This document shows positions 46,668 to 55,540 of a DNA stretch of 64,000 nucleotides, one piece after another. A program made the position numbers and the translations under genes. Source of the DNA: Solitalea agri (GTDB lineage Bacteria > Bacteroidota > Bacteroidia > Sphingobacteriales > Sphingobacteriaceae). The stretch lies in assembly GCF_023914155.1 (NCBI RefSeq), contig NZ_JAMWYS010000003.1:124001-188000 (forward strand), given 5' to 3'. The notes below the pieces were generated by a model. That model saw nothing but the letters and a program-made list of their open reading frames with translations. It had not been told where the DNA came from and did not search any database. Numbering within the stretch: the first letter of the stretch is position 1; the number at the start of each line of letters is the position of its first letter.

Positions 46668-47180
46668 TTAGGTAATCTCCTTAAGTTGTTCCTGATGGTC
46701 TTTTTTCAAGAGTTGCTGAAGCAATTTAATCTGCATTTCCTGTGTTTTCATCAGTTTATCAATTTGTTCTTCCATTAAAAGATTGATTTTTTGATGAAGA
46801 TTTCGAATTTCAATTTCTGATTTAAGATTAATAAGATAATCATCTTCTGCCCTTTTTCGATCTTTATCTTCCTGCCTGTTCTGACTCATCATAATAATAG
46901 GAGCTTGAAGAGCAGCTAGACAAGAAAGGATCAAATTCATTAGTATAAAAGGATACGGATCAAATTCAGATGTTTCTCCAACTAAAACATTATATAAAAT
47001 CCATACCGCTAAAATAAATCCAAACAAAATTATAAACTTCCAACTGCCGCCAAATTGTGCCACTTTATCAGAGAGTTTTTGCCCTTTTAAAATGAGTTCC
47101 TCCGGCGGGTGTTGGAGTTTATTAATGATCAATTTTTCTTCTTTGATAGCATCGTCTACTAACTGATGCAGTTTCTTCAT
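46668..47180 (-). CDS. DUF1003 family membrane protein
   Basis: The 170-residue protein has two membrane helices (about 49-67 and 78-96) around the DUF1003 signature. It contains GSWKFIILFGFILAVWILYN, FDPYPFILMNLILSCLAALQAPIIMMSQNR and a charged helical tail. Family members are of unknown biochemical function. The coiled-coil tail (LMEEQIDKLMKTQEMQIKLLQQ) may allow self-assembly. It sits among small stress-type genes. Confidence 0.88.
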   Translation of the reverse strand: MKKLHQLVDDAIKEEKLIINKLQHPPEELILKGQKLSDKVAQFGGSWKFIILFGFILAVWILYNVLVGETSEFDPYPFILMNLILSCLAALQAPIIMMSQNRQEDKDRKRAEDDYLINLKSEIEIRNLHQKINLLMEEQIDKLMKTQEMQIKLLQQLLKKDHQEQLKEIT

Positions 47181-47275
47181 TTGATCATTTTCTACACTGG
47201 ATTCTCCCTGCCTTTTTTAGCCAAAGCATTCATACTACAATACTAATTAATCCTGCTTACGTAATTAATTCATCC

Positions 47276-47428
47276 TTAAATGGTACTTCTACCCTGAATC
47301 AATCTAATAACTACAACCACTAATGCAATTACTAACAGTAGGTGAATAAGGCCTCCGGCATGAAAACCCAAACCAATTAGCCATCCTACAACCAGCAGTA
47401 CAGCTATTATATACAATAAATTTCCCAT
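47276..47428 (-). CDS. Lmo0937-family small membrane protein
   Basis: A 50-residue protein starting MGNLLYIIAVLLVVGWLIG, with two short hydrophobic segments separated by GLGFHAGGLIHLL and a basic end (RLIQGRS). This is the typical form of the Lmo0937 group, tiny membrane proteins often found beside CsbD and other stress genes. The length, ATG and stop are clear. Function is not established. Confidence 0.8.
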   Translation of the reverse strand: MGNLLYIIAVLLVVGWLIGLGFHAGGLIHLLLVIALVVVVIRLIQGRSTI

Positions 47429-47474
47429 GATTTTAAAATTTTAAGTTCACTAACCAACCTATACTCAATACATT

Positions 47475-47502
47475 AAAAGGCTCACTTACTAAAAGTGAAC
47501 CT
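47475..47502 (-). terminator. Terminator after the coiled-coil exported protein
   Basis: On the minus strand AAGGTTCACTT pairs with AAGTGAGCCTT with one mismatch, around a short loop, and is followed by TTTT. Confidence 0.6.
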
Positions 47503-47512
47503 TAAGTTTTAC

Positions 47513-47926
47513 TTACTTCTTGGAGGTAAATCCTTTAAACGCTTTACCTAATTCGTACATGTCATGATTAAACTCTTGTTTAAATTGCGGCCAATCATTC
47601 TCATTATAATTGTAATTGGCTATACGTTTCCGTAAATCGTCATTTTTACTTTCAAGAGCTACTATTTTTTTATGATACCTGCTATCTGCCTTGGCGTTAC
47701 CCTTTACCATTTTTGCTTTTAAAGCAGCAATATCTTTATCGTTACTTGTAATCTTTTGTTGAGCGTCTGCCCTAAATTGGGTATAGCTTGCTATAGAATC
47801 AGTATTTGTTACTACTTTAACACTTTGTGGTTCTACCATTTCTGGTTTTCCCTCTTGAGCGAAAGCCAGCATGCTAATTCCTGTTATAAAACCTGTTATA
47901 ATTAAGGATGGCATTAACTTTTTCAT
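47513..47926 (-). CDS. Exported coiled-coil protein of unknown function
   Basis: The 137-residue product has a signal peptide (MKKLMPSLIITGFITG to AFAQ) and no lipobox, so it should be periplasmic. After a short linker the mature part is largely helical, with the heptad-like stretch DKDIAALKAKMVKGN and KKIVALESKNDDLRKRI. It recalls the sll1863-type stress proteins in length and pattern, but I cannot confirm the family. Neighbours (Lmo0937, CsbD, DUF1003) support a stress role. Confidence 0.65.
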   Translation of the reverse strand: MKKLMPSLIITGFITGISMLAFAQEGKPEMVEPQSVKVVTNTDSIASYTQFRADAQQKITSNDKDIAALKAKMVKGNAKADSRYHKKIVALESKNDDLRKRIANYNYNENDWPQFKQEFNHDMYELGKAFKGFTSKK

Positions 47927-48010
47927 ATTATTTAAATAAAATTGTTTAAAACATTTATTTAACTATTACTTAGGCCCTTACCATACCTTCTTAGCGTTTA
48001 AGAAATAGTT

Positions 48011-48045
48011 TTAAAAACAATGAGCCAAAAGGCATTGACTCATTA
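48011..48045 (-). terminator. Terminator after the CsbD-like gene
   Basis: AATGAG (48019-48024) pairs with CTCATT (48039-48044) around a 14-base loop. The minus strand then reads GTTTTTAAAA. Confidence 0.65.
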
Positions 48046-48054
48046 TTGAAATAC

Positions 48055-48267
48055 TTACAATTTTTGAATAATTAAATTCAATTCTTCTTTGGTTTTACCC
48101 AATTTGGTTTCAATTTTTCGCATCATGTCTTCTTTATTGCCTTGTTCATAATGCACATCGGCGTCTGTAAGTACAGGATATTTCGCAATAAGCTTAACTT
48201 TTTGCTCGCTCCACTTTTGCTGTCCGAATGTTCCTGTTGGTCTTGATGATGATGGTGTTGTTCCCAT
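48055..48267 (-). CDS. CsbD-like general stress protein
   Basis: This 70-residue protein has a disordered start (MGTTPSSSRPTG), then the CsbD-type core. WSEQKVKLIAKYPVLTDADV and YEQGNKEDMMRKIETKLGKT are typical. CsbD proteins are strongly induced by sigma-B or other stresses in many bacteria, with no known biochemical activity. The AraC regulator next upstream may control it. Confidence 0.82.
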   Translation of the reverse strand: MGTTPSSSRPTGTFGQQKWSEQKVKLIAKYPVLTDADVHYEQGNKEDMMRKIETKLGKTKEELNLIIQKL

Positions 48268-48364
48268 GATTTTAATTTAAAAGGGTGGTTTAACAATTAC
48301 AACATAAATGTACCCATATAAACCGCGAAGAATGTTACATAACTAAAGCTAATAGTTACATAAT

Positions 48365-48931
48365 TCACACATTATCAAGGCCAACTATACCTTTCCTTTT
48401 ATGTTTTAATTGTTTAAAATAAGAAGGGGTTAATCCGGTGATTCTTTTAAATTGATTAGAAAGATGAGCAACGCTGCTAAAGTGCAACTTGTAGGAAATT
48501 TCCGTTAAACTAAGTTCGTCATACACCAATAGTTCTTTTACCTTTTCTATACGATGTGTGATAAAAAACTTTTCAATTGTGATGCCTTGGACTTCTGAGA
48601 ACAGGTTAGCCAGATAAGTATAGTCGTGGTTGAGTTTTTGACTGAGATAGTCAGATAGATTTACTTTCAATTGATCATCTGTATAATGTACTAATTCAAT
48701 TATTGTACTTTTGATCTTTTCAATAAGCATACTCCTTTTATCATCCATTAGTTCCAGCTCATATTTTCTCAATCCTTTATCGAGCTGTTTTAATTGATCC
48801 TCAGAAATGCTCCCTTTTATCTCAACCTCCCCTAATTCGAGCTGAGTGTACTGCAAGCCAAGTTTTTCCAATTCGGACTTCAATGCCATTTTACATCGAA
48901 TACAAACCATATTCTTGATAAATAGCTTCAT
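48365..48931 (-). CDS. AraC family regulator with CxxC N-terminal domain
   Basis: The 188-residue protein combines two parts. Residues 1-65 look like a heavy-metal-associated (HMA) fold, with MVCIRCKMALKSELEKLG giving a CxxC pair at about 10 and 13. Residues 100-180 are an AraC-type double helix-turn-helix (LTEISYKLHFSSVAHLSNQF, ITGLTPSYFKQL). Regulators of this build are frequent in Bacteroidota and often lie beside stress genes. The CxxC may bind metal or sense redox state, which is inference. It is divergent from the outer-membrane protein gene at 49062. Confidence 0.9.
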   Translation of the reverse strand: MKLFIKNMVCIRCKMALKSELEKLGLQYTQLELGEVEIKGSISEDQLKQLDKGLRKYELELMDDKRSMLIEKIKSTIIELVHYTDDQLKVNLSDYLSQKLNHDYTYLANLFSEVQGITIEKFFITHRIEKVKELLVYDELSLTEISYKLHFSSVAHLSNQFKRITGLTPSYFKQLKHKRKGIVGLDNV

Positions 48932-49061
48932 GGCAGCTTTTGTTTATAATACATTTCTTGAGTGCTTCATATAAATTTACAAAAACAATACGCTTGATAG
49001 GACTACCCCAGGTAACAGAGTATACTTTAAATGGAAAGTTATTTGCGTATATTTTAATGTT

Positions 49062-50948
49062 ATGAAGCTTAAAAGCAATAGGAACATGTCAATAGTTTGG
49101 CTCGCTTTTTTAGCTTGCCTATTCATTCACCCATTTCCACTCTTCTCTTATGCTATTTATAGTAAGCCAAGGGATGCCCATTTATCTTTTGGCGATACCA
49201 TCCTTAAACCTGGTTCAGGGGAGAAAATAAGTTTTACCATCGATTCACCAAAGCATAAAAATCCAGTTGATACCCTATATAAAATATTAAAAAATGCTCC
49301 TTATGATGTGCTAAGTGAAAGATTCTATAAGCCGTACCAAGGAAAGGTTATTCGGAATATAATTATCGGACAGGTGAACGTTTTCAACCGCGTCTCAGAC
49401 GATATTCAACAGTCACGGAATAGCATTCAAAAACTGCAGCATCTCTTGGATTTTTTACACATAAACACCAAATCGAACGTTATCAGGGAAGGATTGTTTT
49501 TCAGCGAAAAGAAAGATACGGTGAGTTCATATCTGATGGCCTATAATGCTTATTACCTTCGCCATTTACCCTTTCTCCAAACAGCAGAAATCTATATTCA
49601 ACCACTTGCAGATACGAAAGATTCGGTGGATGTAATGATCATTACACAAGATGCTTTTGAATTCGGAGTAAGCATTGCTCATTCTAACCTGAGACTATAT
49701 AATGTAAATTTACTGGGCGGAGGCCAGCGAATTGACGTGGCAGTGAGTCTCGACAAAAATCGCACACCAAAAGTAGGAACAGCCGTCTCTTATGTAAAAT
49801 ACAATGTTTGGGGGAGTTTTGTTGATGCATCCATTGGCTACACAACAATAAACAATGCTATACCGATAGATACTGGCGTTTATGAAACCTCTTTCTTTGT
49901 ACACCTGGATAGGCAGCTGTATAAGCCGACAGTACGCCTGGGAGGAGGTCTAACTATATCGTACAACTATTCAATGGATGTTTATTCCCGTTCATCAAGT
50001 TATTATCGCAACTATGCTTACAGATATTTTGATGTTTGGGGAGCATGGGCATTTAACGTGAAGAAACTACTTAAAAAAGGTTTTGAAAATAGTACTCGTA
50101 AAGCAATATCATTAAGGTATAGTCTGATTGATTTTACTCGACAACCGCAACAGGACATTTACCGGCTAGATCCAAATTATAATAACCGGCAGTATATAAT
50201 TGGCGAGTACAACTTTTTCCAGCAAAGATATTTCAAAACCCGTTATGTATTTGAATTTGGCCGTATTGAGGATATTCCAAGTGGATATAACCTGGCTCTT
50301 ACGGTAGGAGTGGAAAAATGGATCAATAGAAAACGGATTTATACCGGAGCACAATTCGAACGCTCTAAGATCTATACCCAAGGCAATTTTATGGTCACAG
50401 GCATAGGACTCGGCGGTTTTTTTAAGAATGGAATTGAAGATATTGTATTTGGCGTTAATAATGATTATTACAGCAAGCTTTATACGCTTAACACTTGGAA
50501 ACTTCGTTACCAAATCAATCTGAATTATCTAATTGGCATTAACCCTCATTTTAATAAAGCGATCAACTTAAACGCTGAAAGAGGCATCATTGGTTATAAT
50601 TCAGCGTTATTACAAGGTTATCAGCGTCTTAACCTTGGTGGTGAAGCCGACTTCTATGCTCCTTTTCGGTTTTTAGGGTTTAAGTTTAATTTTTTCACTG
50701 TTGCCCAGATAGCACAACTTGGGGACAAAGGTGAGCTCTTGTTTGGCAACCGACTGTACACTGTACTAGGAACAGGTATACGTATCAAAAACGAAAGTCT
50801 TGTATTCCGGACTTTAGAAATAGGAGCTTATCTTTATCCTGGAGCTCCTTCAGATATGAAAAAAGTTGGGCTCACGTTGAGAAGCATACCCAATATACGG
50901 TTCAGAACTACTCCTATCCAGCGTCCAGAATTCATCCGTTTTGAATAA
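49062..50948 (+). CDS. Outer-membrane beta-barrel protein with POTRA-like region (Omp85-type)
   Basis: The 628-residue protein has an N-terminal signal segment (IVWLAFLACLFIHPFPLFSYA). A region of about 170 residues follows whose GKVIRNIIIGQVNVFN and later AEIYIQPLADTKDSVDVMIIT resemble POTRA repeats. The rest is a long series of amphipathic strands rich in Y, F and G, which suggests a 16-strand barrel. BamA/TamA-like assembly factors share this plan. The C-terminus ends in EFIRFE, with a terminal aromatic close by. The family call is by pattern only; other large barrels remain possible. Confidence 0.65.
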   Translation: MKLKSNRNMSIVWLAFLACLFIHPFPLFSYAIYSKPRDAHLSFGDTILKPGSGEKISFTIDSPKHKNPVDTLYKILKNAPYDVLSERFYKPYQGKVIRNIIIGQVNVFNRVSDDIQQSRNSIQKLQHLLDFLHINTKSNVIREGLFFSEKKDTVSSYLMAYNAYYLRHLPFLQTAEIYIQPLADTKDSVDVMIITQDAFEFGVSIAHSNLRLYNVNLLGGGQRIDVAVSLDKNRTPKVGTAVSYVKYNVWGSFVDASIGYTTINNAIPIDTGVYETSFFVHLDRQLYKPTVRLGGGLTISYNYSMDVYSRSSSYYRNYAYRYFDVWGAWAFNVKKLLKKGFENSTRKAISLRYSLIDFTRQPQQDIYRLDPNYNNRQYIIGEYNFFQQRYFKTRYVFEFGRIEDIPSGYNLALTVGVEKWINRKRIYTGAQFERSKIYTQGNFMVTGIGLGGFFKNGIEDIVFGVNNDYYSKLYTLNTWKLRYQINLNYLIGINPHFNKAINLNAERGIIGYNSALLQGYQRLNLGGEADFYAPFRFLGFKFNFFTVAQIAQLGDKGELLFGNRLYTVLGTGIRIKNESLVFRTLEIGAYLYPGAPSDMKKVGLTLRSIPNIRFRTTPIQRPEFIRFE

Positions 50949-51091
50949 AATCCTAAGATCCTATGGCGTATCGTAGCTATAGTATACCATCTATGAAAGA
51001 AATGCTATTAGGGCCTTAAACAACATATTTTTCAGAAATCACCCTTTCAAATAGCTCTTGCTTTAACAAACTTTTTTATAAAATGGAAATA

Positions 51092-51658
51092 TTAAAAACG
51101 GTAACCTACGCCTAATGAAAACACTGTGTTTTTAACAGCTAAGCCAACAAAATTTTTAGCAATATTAGCCAAACCCAATGTGTAGCGAGCATTAAATAGC
51201 AACCCCGTTGGCAAAGCATATTCTGCCCCTACGTTAGCACCGAAATCAAAGGTGTTGTAACTTTCCTTATCGTCAAATGACACGCTGTCCACTTTAGTTT
51301 TAGCACTCAATAATAGTCCTATTTGAGGACCAGCTTCAAAACTCAACCCGGCTACTGCATTATATTTAAACATTACGGGAACATTTAAATACAAGGTATT
51401 ATCACTAGCCCCTTCAAACTTGGCTCCTTGTCCTGAGATCAACAACTCAGGCTGAAGTGCCATTTTTTTTGCTAAACCTAAGGTTATAAAACCTCCCGCG
51501 TGAAAGCTTGTAACAGAAGAAACTGAAATATCCAAACCATTTCCCGAATATATATTATTAGCGAAGTTAGCACCTGCTTTAAAACCAAATTTTGTACTCT
51601 GGGCCATTGCTGCTCCTGAAAACAACATAGTTGCCAATAAAAAGTAAATTTTTTTCAT
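51092..51658 (-). CDS. Small outer-membrane beta-barrel (porin-like) protein
   Basis: The 188-residue product has a signal peptide (MKKIYFLLATMLFSGAAMAQ). It then has an eight-strand barrel pattern beginning KFGFKAGANFANN and ending in the aromatic VFSLGVGYRF, as in the PorT/OmpX-like outer-membrane family. Its role is unknown. The 309-base gap to the cysteine desulfurase gene holds a long hairpin at 51909-51956 and otherwise AT-rich sequence with no gene. Confidence 0.85.
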   Translation of the reverse strand: MKKIYFLLATMLFSGAAMAQSTKFGFKAGANFANNIYSGNGLDISVSSVTSFHAGGFITLGLAKKMALQPELLISGQGAKFEGASDNTLYLNVPVMFKYNAVAGLSFEAGPQIGLLLSAKTKVDSVSFDDKESYNTFDFGANVGAEYALPTGLLFNARYTLGLANIAKNFVGLAVKNTVFSLGVGYRF

Positions 51659-51908
51659 GTATTAGGTTTTTAATTATTTCGGCAATATTTTCTGGCTTTT
51701 TGCCATAAAGCCGATGTTTTAGCACTGCCAGGAAACATACCACATAAAATAAACTTTTTCCTTTCGCATTATTTTTAACATAATGATAGCTAACACGAAC
51801 ACCAATAAGATAAAGTATAGAATGAGAAGTATGTAAACGTTATATAAAAGATATTTTTAATTCTTACTATAAATACACCAAAGGTATATAAAACAAATAC
51901 GGAAGTAA

Positions 51909-51956
51909 ATATTACAAGAAAGGCGGATTGTTCTCAATCCGCCTTTCTTGTAATAT
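51909..51956 (-). terminator. Long perfect hairpin terminator after the cysteine desulfurase gene
   Basis: Two arms of 22 bases (51909-51930 and 51935-51956) are perfectly complementary around a TTCT loop. The inner part GGCGGATTG/CAATCCGCC is followed on the minus strand by TTTCTT within the outer arm. It starts 12 bases after the stop codon. Confidence 0.85.
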
Positions 51957-51967
51957 GATTAAACTGT

Positions 51968-53104
51968 TTATACCGCTACCGGAACAATCTGTTTTAGTTT
52001 CTCAACTGTATAGTCAATCTCTTCTTTAGTTGTCATTTTACTGAACGAGAAGCGAACTGAAGGTCTGTTTGGACAGGCACCAATACCGGTTAACACGTGT
52101 GAACCAATATTTGAACCTGAAGAACAGGCACTTCCTCCCGAAGCTGAGATACCGTTAATATCCAAATTAAACAGCATCATATCGCCCATATCTGACTCAG
52201 GGAAAGATACATTCAATACTGTATATAAGCTCTTCTCAGGATCTGTTTCTCCATTAAATTGGATATCAGCAAAATTCTGCAGCAACTGCTCTTTCATATA
52301 GGTTTTTAATTCCTGAACATGATTAGCATGCTGTTCCATTTCATGATAAGCAATTTCCAATGCTTTTGCCAAACCTGCAATACCATACACATTTTCAGTA
52401 CCACCACGCATATTGCGTTCCTGAGCTCCACCATAAATCAATGGTTTGATTTTCACATTGTGGTTAACATACAAAAATCCAACACCTTTTGGGCCATGTA
52501 ATTTATGTGCCGCACAAGCTACAAAGTGTACTTTCAAATGACTAAGGTCATGAACGTAATGTCCCATGGTTTGAACCGTATCACAATGGAATAATGCATT
52601 ATACTTTTCGCAAAGGTCGCCTACACGTGCAATATCAAGCAATGTCCCAATTTCATTATTGGCATGCATTAATGACACAAAACTACGCTCATTAGTTTGA
52701 AGTAATTCTTCCAAATGGTTATAATCTACATTCCCCTTTTCGTCAATGTTCACGTAGCTTAATTTAATTAAACCATTTTTCTCCAATGTTTCAAGCGTAT
52801 GTCCTACTGCATGATGCTCGATTTTGGAAGTAATTGCATGAGTAATACCATTATCGTTGATACCACAACGAATAGCTGTGTTATCAGCCTCGGTTCCTCC
52901 TGAAGTAAAGAAAATTTCTGAAGGTGAAACATTTAGCAATTTTGCAACGGTCTTACGAGCTTGCTCAACTACTGAGCGAACTTCGCGACCGTGTGCATGG
53001 ATGGAAGAAGGATTCCCAAATTGATTCTCCATCATGCTAAACATCACCGCTAACACTTCCTTGTCTATAGGTGTGGTCGCAGCATTGTCTAAATAAACTC
53101 TCAT
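51968..53104 (-). CDS. Cysteine desulfurase (NifS/IscS family)
   Basis: This PLP enzyme takes sulfur from cysteine for iron-sulfur clusters or thio-modification. The 378 residues carry the N-terminal VYLDNAATTP, the PLP lysine K201 in AAHKLHGPKG, and the persulfide cysteine C327 in the loop SGGSACSSGS. The CSSGS loop fits the IscS-like subgroup. No IscU or tRNA-thiolation gene adjoins it, so the acceptor is unknown. The spacing to the glmM gene upstream is 115 bases. Confidence 0.94.
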   Translation of the reverse strand: MRVYLDNAATTPIDKEVLAVMFSMMENQFGNPSSIHAHGREVRSVVEQARKTVAKLLNVSPSEIFFTSGGTEADNTAIRCGINDNGITHAITSKIEHHAVGHTLETLEKNGLIKLSYVNIDEKGNVDYNHLEELLQTNERSFVSLMHANNEIGTLLDIARVGDLCEKYNALFHCDTVQTMGHYVHDLSHLKVHFVACAAHKLHGPKGVGFLYVNHNVKIKPLIYGGAQERNMRGGTENVYGIAGLAKALEIAYHEMEQHANHVQELKTYMKEQLLQNFADIQFNGETDPEKSLYTVLNVSFPESDMGDMMLFNLDINGISASGGSACSSGSNIGSHVLTGIGACPNRPSVRFSFSKMTTKEEIDYTVEKLKQIVPVAV

Positions 53105-53219
53105 TTTTAGGTTATTATTTTGGTATTTAGGTTAAAATCAAATTAGAAGTTAGTTGAACAAAATACAAAGTACCTCCCAGATAACTTTTGTACTCCTAAC
53201 TTTCTAAATCTTACTTCAA

Positions 53220-54599
53220 TTATATCATTTCCTTGAAATCAGAAATTATTTTGTTTGCCAAGGCATCCGCAACCGTTTCTGAACTTCCCTCTGAATAAAT
53301 ACGAATGATTGGTTCTGTATTTGATCGACGCAAATGTACCCATTGTTTATCAAATTCTATACGAACTCCGTCAATCGTATTGATTGGTTGTTTTTGGTAT
53401 TTTTCCTGAATTTTCTGCATCAATGAATCAATATCCATTTCTGCAGTCAGGGTAATCTTATTCTTTGATATATGATATTCAGGATAAGTGCTTCTTAATA
53501 CTGAAATACTTTTACCGAATTTGGCCAAATGTGTTAAAAATAATGCAATTCCAACAAGAGCATCACGGCCATAATGTGATTCAGGATAAATCACCCCTCC
53601 ATTACCTTCACCACCGATAACTGCATTAGTAGCTTTCATCTTTTCAACAACATTCACCTCTCCTACAGCAGCAGCGTTGTATTCTCCACCGTGACTTTCA
53701 GTTACATCTTGTAAAGCACGGGTTGAAGACAAGTTTGATACAGTATTACCTTTTTGATGTTTCAGAACATAATCGGCAACAGCCACCAGCGTATATTCCT
53801 CTCCAAATAAGTTACCATCCTCGCTCATAAACACAAGTCGGTCAACATCTGGATCAACGGAAATACCCAGATCAGCTTTTTTCCCAACAACTGTTTTTGA
53901 CAATTCAGTTAAATGCTCAGCTAGTGGTTCAGGATTATGAGGAAACTTCCCATCTGGAGTACAATATAATTCATGAATTGTTTCAACACCCAGGGCTTTA
54001 AGCAGTTTAGGTACAAAAATACCGCCTGTAGAATTAACAGCATCTACAACAACTTTGAAATTAGCATTTTTAATAGCTTCAACATCCACCAACGGTAAAG
54101 CCAAAATCAGTTCAATATGTTTATCAACATATGTATGATCAAGTTTATAAGACCCTAAAGAATCAACATCGGCATATTCAACGGCAGACTTTTCAGCAAT
54201 ATCCAAAACTTCCTGTCCATCGGCAGAAGAAATGAATTCACCTTTGTTGTTTAACAACTTTAAAGCGTTCCACTGTTTCGGATTGTGGCTTGCTGTAAGA
54301 ATAATTCCACCTCCTGCGTTTTCCAAAGGAACAGCTACTTCAACGGTTGGGGTAGTTGATAGATCGAGGTCAATAACATCAATACCTAATCCTTGTAATG
54401 TACCTACCACAAGATTTCTAACCATTTCACCCGAAATGCGCGCATCCCGGCCAATAACAATTTTCTTATTACCGGTTTTGTTAATTACCCATTGGCCAAA
54501 AGCCGAAGTAAATTTTACTACATCTAAAGGAGTAAGAGCGTTGCCCGGAGCACCACCAATAGTACCCCTAATGCCTGAAATAGATTTTATAAGTGTCAA
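53220..54599 (-). CDS. glmM: Phosphoglucosamine mutase
   Basis: GlmM converts glucosamine-6-phosphate to glucosamine-1-phosphate for cell-wall precursors. The 459-residue protein has the phosphoserine S104 in LTASHNPKQWNA, the metal loop SVDPDVDRLVF near 245-255, the sugar loop GGEGNGGVIYP and the phosphate loop RRSNTEPIIRIY. The Bacteroidota form has the same broad specificity as phosphomannomutases, so phosphoglucomutase activity is an alternative. Confidence 0.9.
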   Translation of the reverse strand: MTLIKSISGIRGTIGGAPGNALTPLDVVKFTSAFGQWVINKTGNKKIVIGRDARISGEMVRNLVVGTLQGLGIDVIDLDLSTTPTVEVAVPLENAGGGIILTASHNPKQWNALKLLNNKGEFISSADGQEVLDIAEKSAVEYADVDSLGSYKLDHTYVDKHIELILALPLVDVEAIKNANFKVVVDAVNSTGGIFVPKLLKALGVETIHELYCTPDGKFPHNPEPLAEHLTELSKTVVGKKADLGISVDPDVDRLVFMSEDGNLFGEEYTLVAVADYVLKHQKGNTVSNLSSTRALQDVTESHGGEYNAAAVGEVNVVEKMKATNAVIGGEGNGGVIYPESHYGRDALVGIALFLTHLAKFGKSISVLRSTYPEYHISKNKITLTAEMDIDSLMQKIQEKYQKQPINTIDGVRIEFDKQWVHLRRSNTEPIIRIYSEGSSETVADALANKIISDFKEMI

Positions 54600-54626
54600 A
54601 GTTGATTTTTATTGATTTATTGCGAA

Positions 54627-54658
54627 CAAAATTAGAATATTAAATTAGAATAGGCAAT
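54627..54658 (-). promoter_or_regulatory. Predicted promoter of glmM
   Basis: On the minus strand ATTG (plus 54655-54658), a 20-base spacer and TAATTTTG (54627-54634) fit the Bacteroidota pattern with one mismatch at -33. It lies 28 bases before the glmM start. Confidence 0.5.
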
Positions 54659-54796
54659 TACCTGTTTGTAAAGTTTTGGCGCAAGTTAAATTACTAAGAA
54701 GTTCTATGTTCAATAGAATCACCTTAATTTTTAGCAACCCCGAATAAATCATTTTTGGCTTAAAATTGCTCGTATTGGTTTTATATATTTGCTGCT

Positions 54797-55537
54797 ATGC
54801 CTGATAAACAACAGAAGTGGTACCAAAATTGGTTCAATTCGCCTTATTATCATATACTTTACAACAAACGCGATGAACGCGAAGCAGAGCATTTAATGGA
54901 TAATCTCTGCGAATATCTGACGCCATCAGCTACGGAGCGAATGCTGGATGTGGGTTGCGGAAAAGGCCGTCATGCCATTTACCTGAATAAAAAAGGGTAT
55001 GATGTTACCGGTATCGACTTATCTGAAGAAAACATAAAACTTGCTAATATTCACGAAAATGGGAAACTGCATTTTTATGTTCATGATATGCGCAATTTGT
55101 TCTTCATTAATTATTTCGATATCGTGTTTAATCTATTTACCAGTTTCGGTTTTTTCGAAAAAGACAGAGATCACCAGCATGCAGTAAATATGTTTTCCCG
55201 GTCATTGAAAAAAGGTGGTGTTTTAGTACTTGATTTCATGAATGCTGAAAAACTTAAAAACAATTTGGTGCTACGCGAGGTTCAACATATCGAAAACATC
55301 GAATTCCATATTCAACGTAAAATTGAAAACGGGGCGATCATAAAAAAAATTGACTTTGAAGATAAAGGACGCCATTTTGCTTTTAAGGAAGAGGTAAGAG
55401 CCTTAAGGGTGGATGATTTTAAACGATATTTTGAAAAAGCCGGTTTTGAAATCGAAGCTACTTTTGGAGACTATGACCTTGGACCGTTTAAACCCGAAGT
55501 TTCAGACCGTTTACTATTTGTGTGCCGAAAAAAATAA
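54797..55537 (+). CDS. Class I SAM-dependent methyltransferase
   Basis: The 246-residue protein has a Rossmann methyltransferase core: motif I MLDVGCGKGRHAIYLN near 47-62, VTGIDLSEENI, and FDIVFNLFTSFGFF. The start IAVWYQNW-like aromatic segment (KWYQNWFNSPYYHILY) is typical of a group often called methyltransferase domain 25. The substrate is unknown. It is followed after three bases by a PAP2 phosphatase and then a ZIP transporter, forming an operon. Confidence 0.9.
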   Translation: MPDKQQKWYQNWFNSPYYHILYNKRDEREAEHLMDNLCEYLTPSATERMLDVGCGKGRHAIYLNKKGYDVTGIDLSEENIKLANIHENGKLHFYVHDMRNLFFINYFDIVFNLFTSFGFFEKDRDHQHAVNMFSRSLKKGGVLVLDFMNAEKLKNNLVLREVQHIENIEFHIQRKIENGAIIKKIDFEDKGRHFAFKEEVRALRVDDFKRYFEKAGFEIEATFGDYDLGPFKPEVSDRLLFVCRKK

Positions 55538-55540
55538 CAA

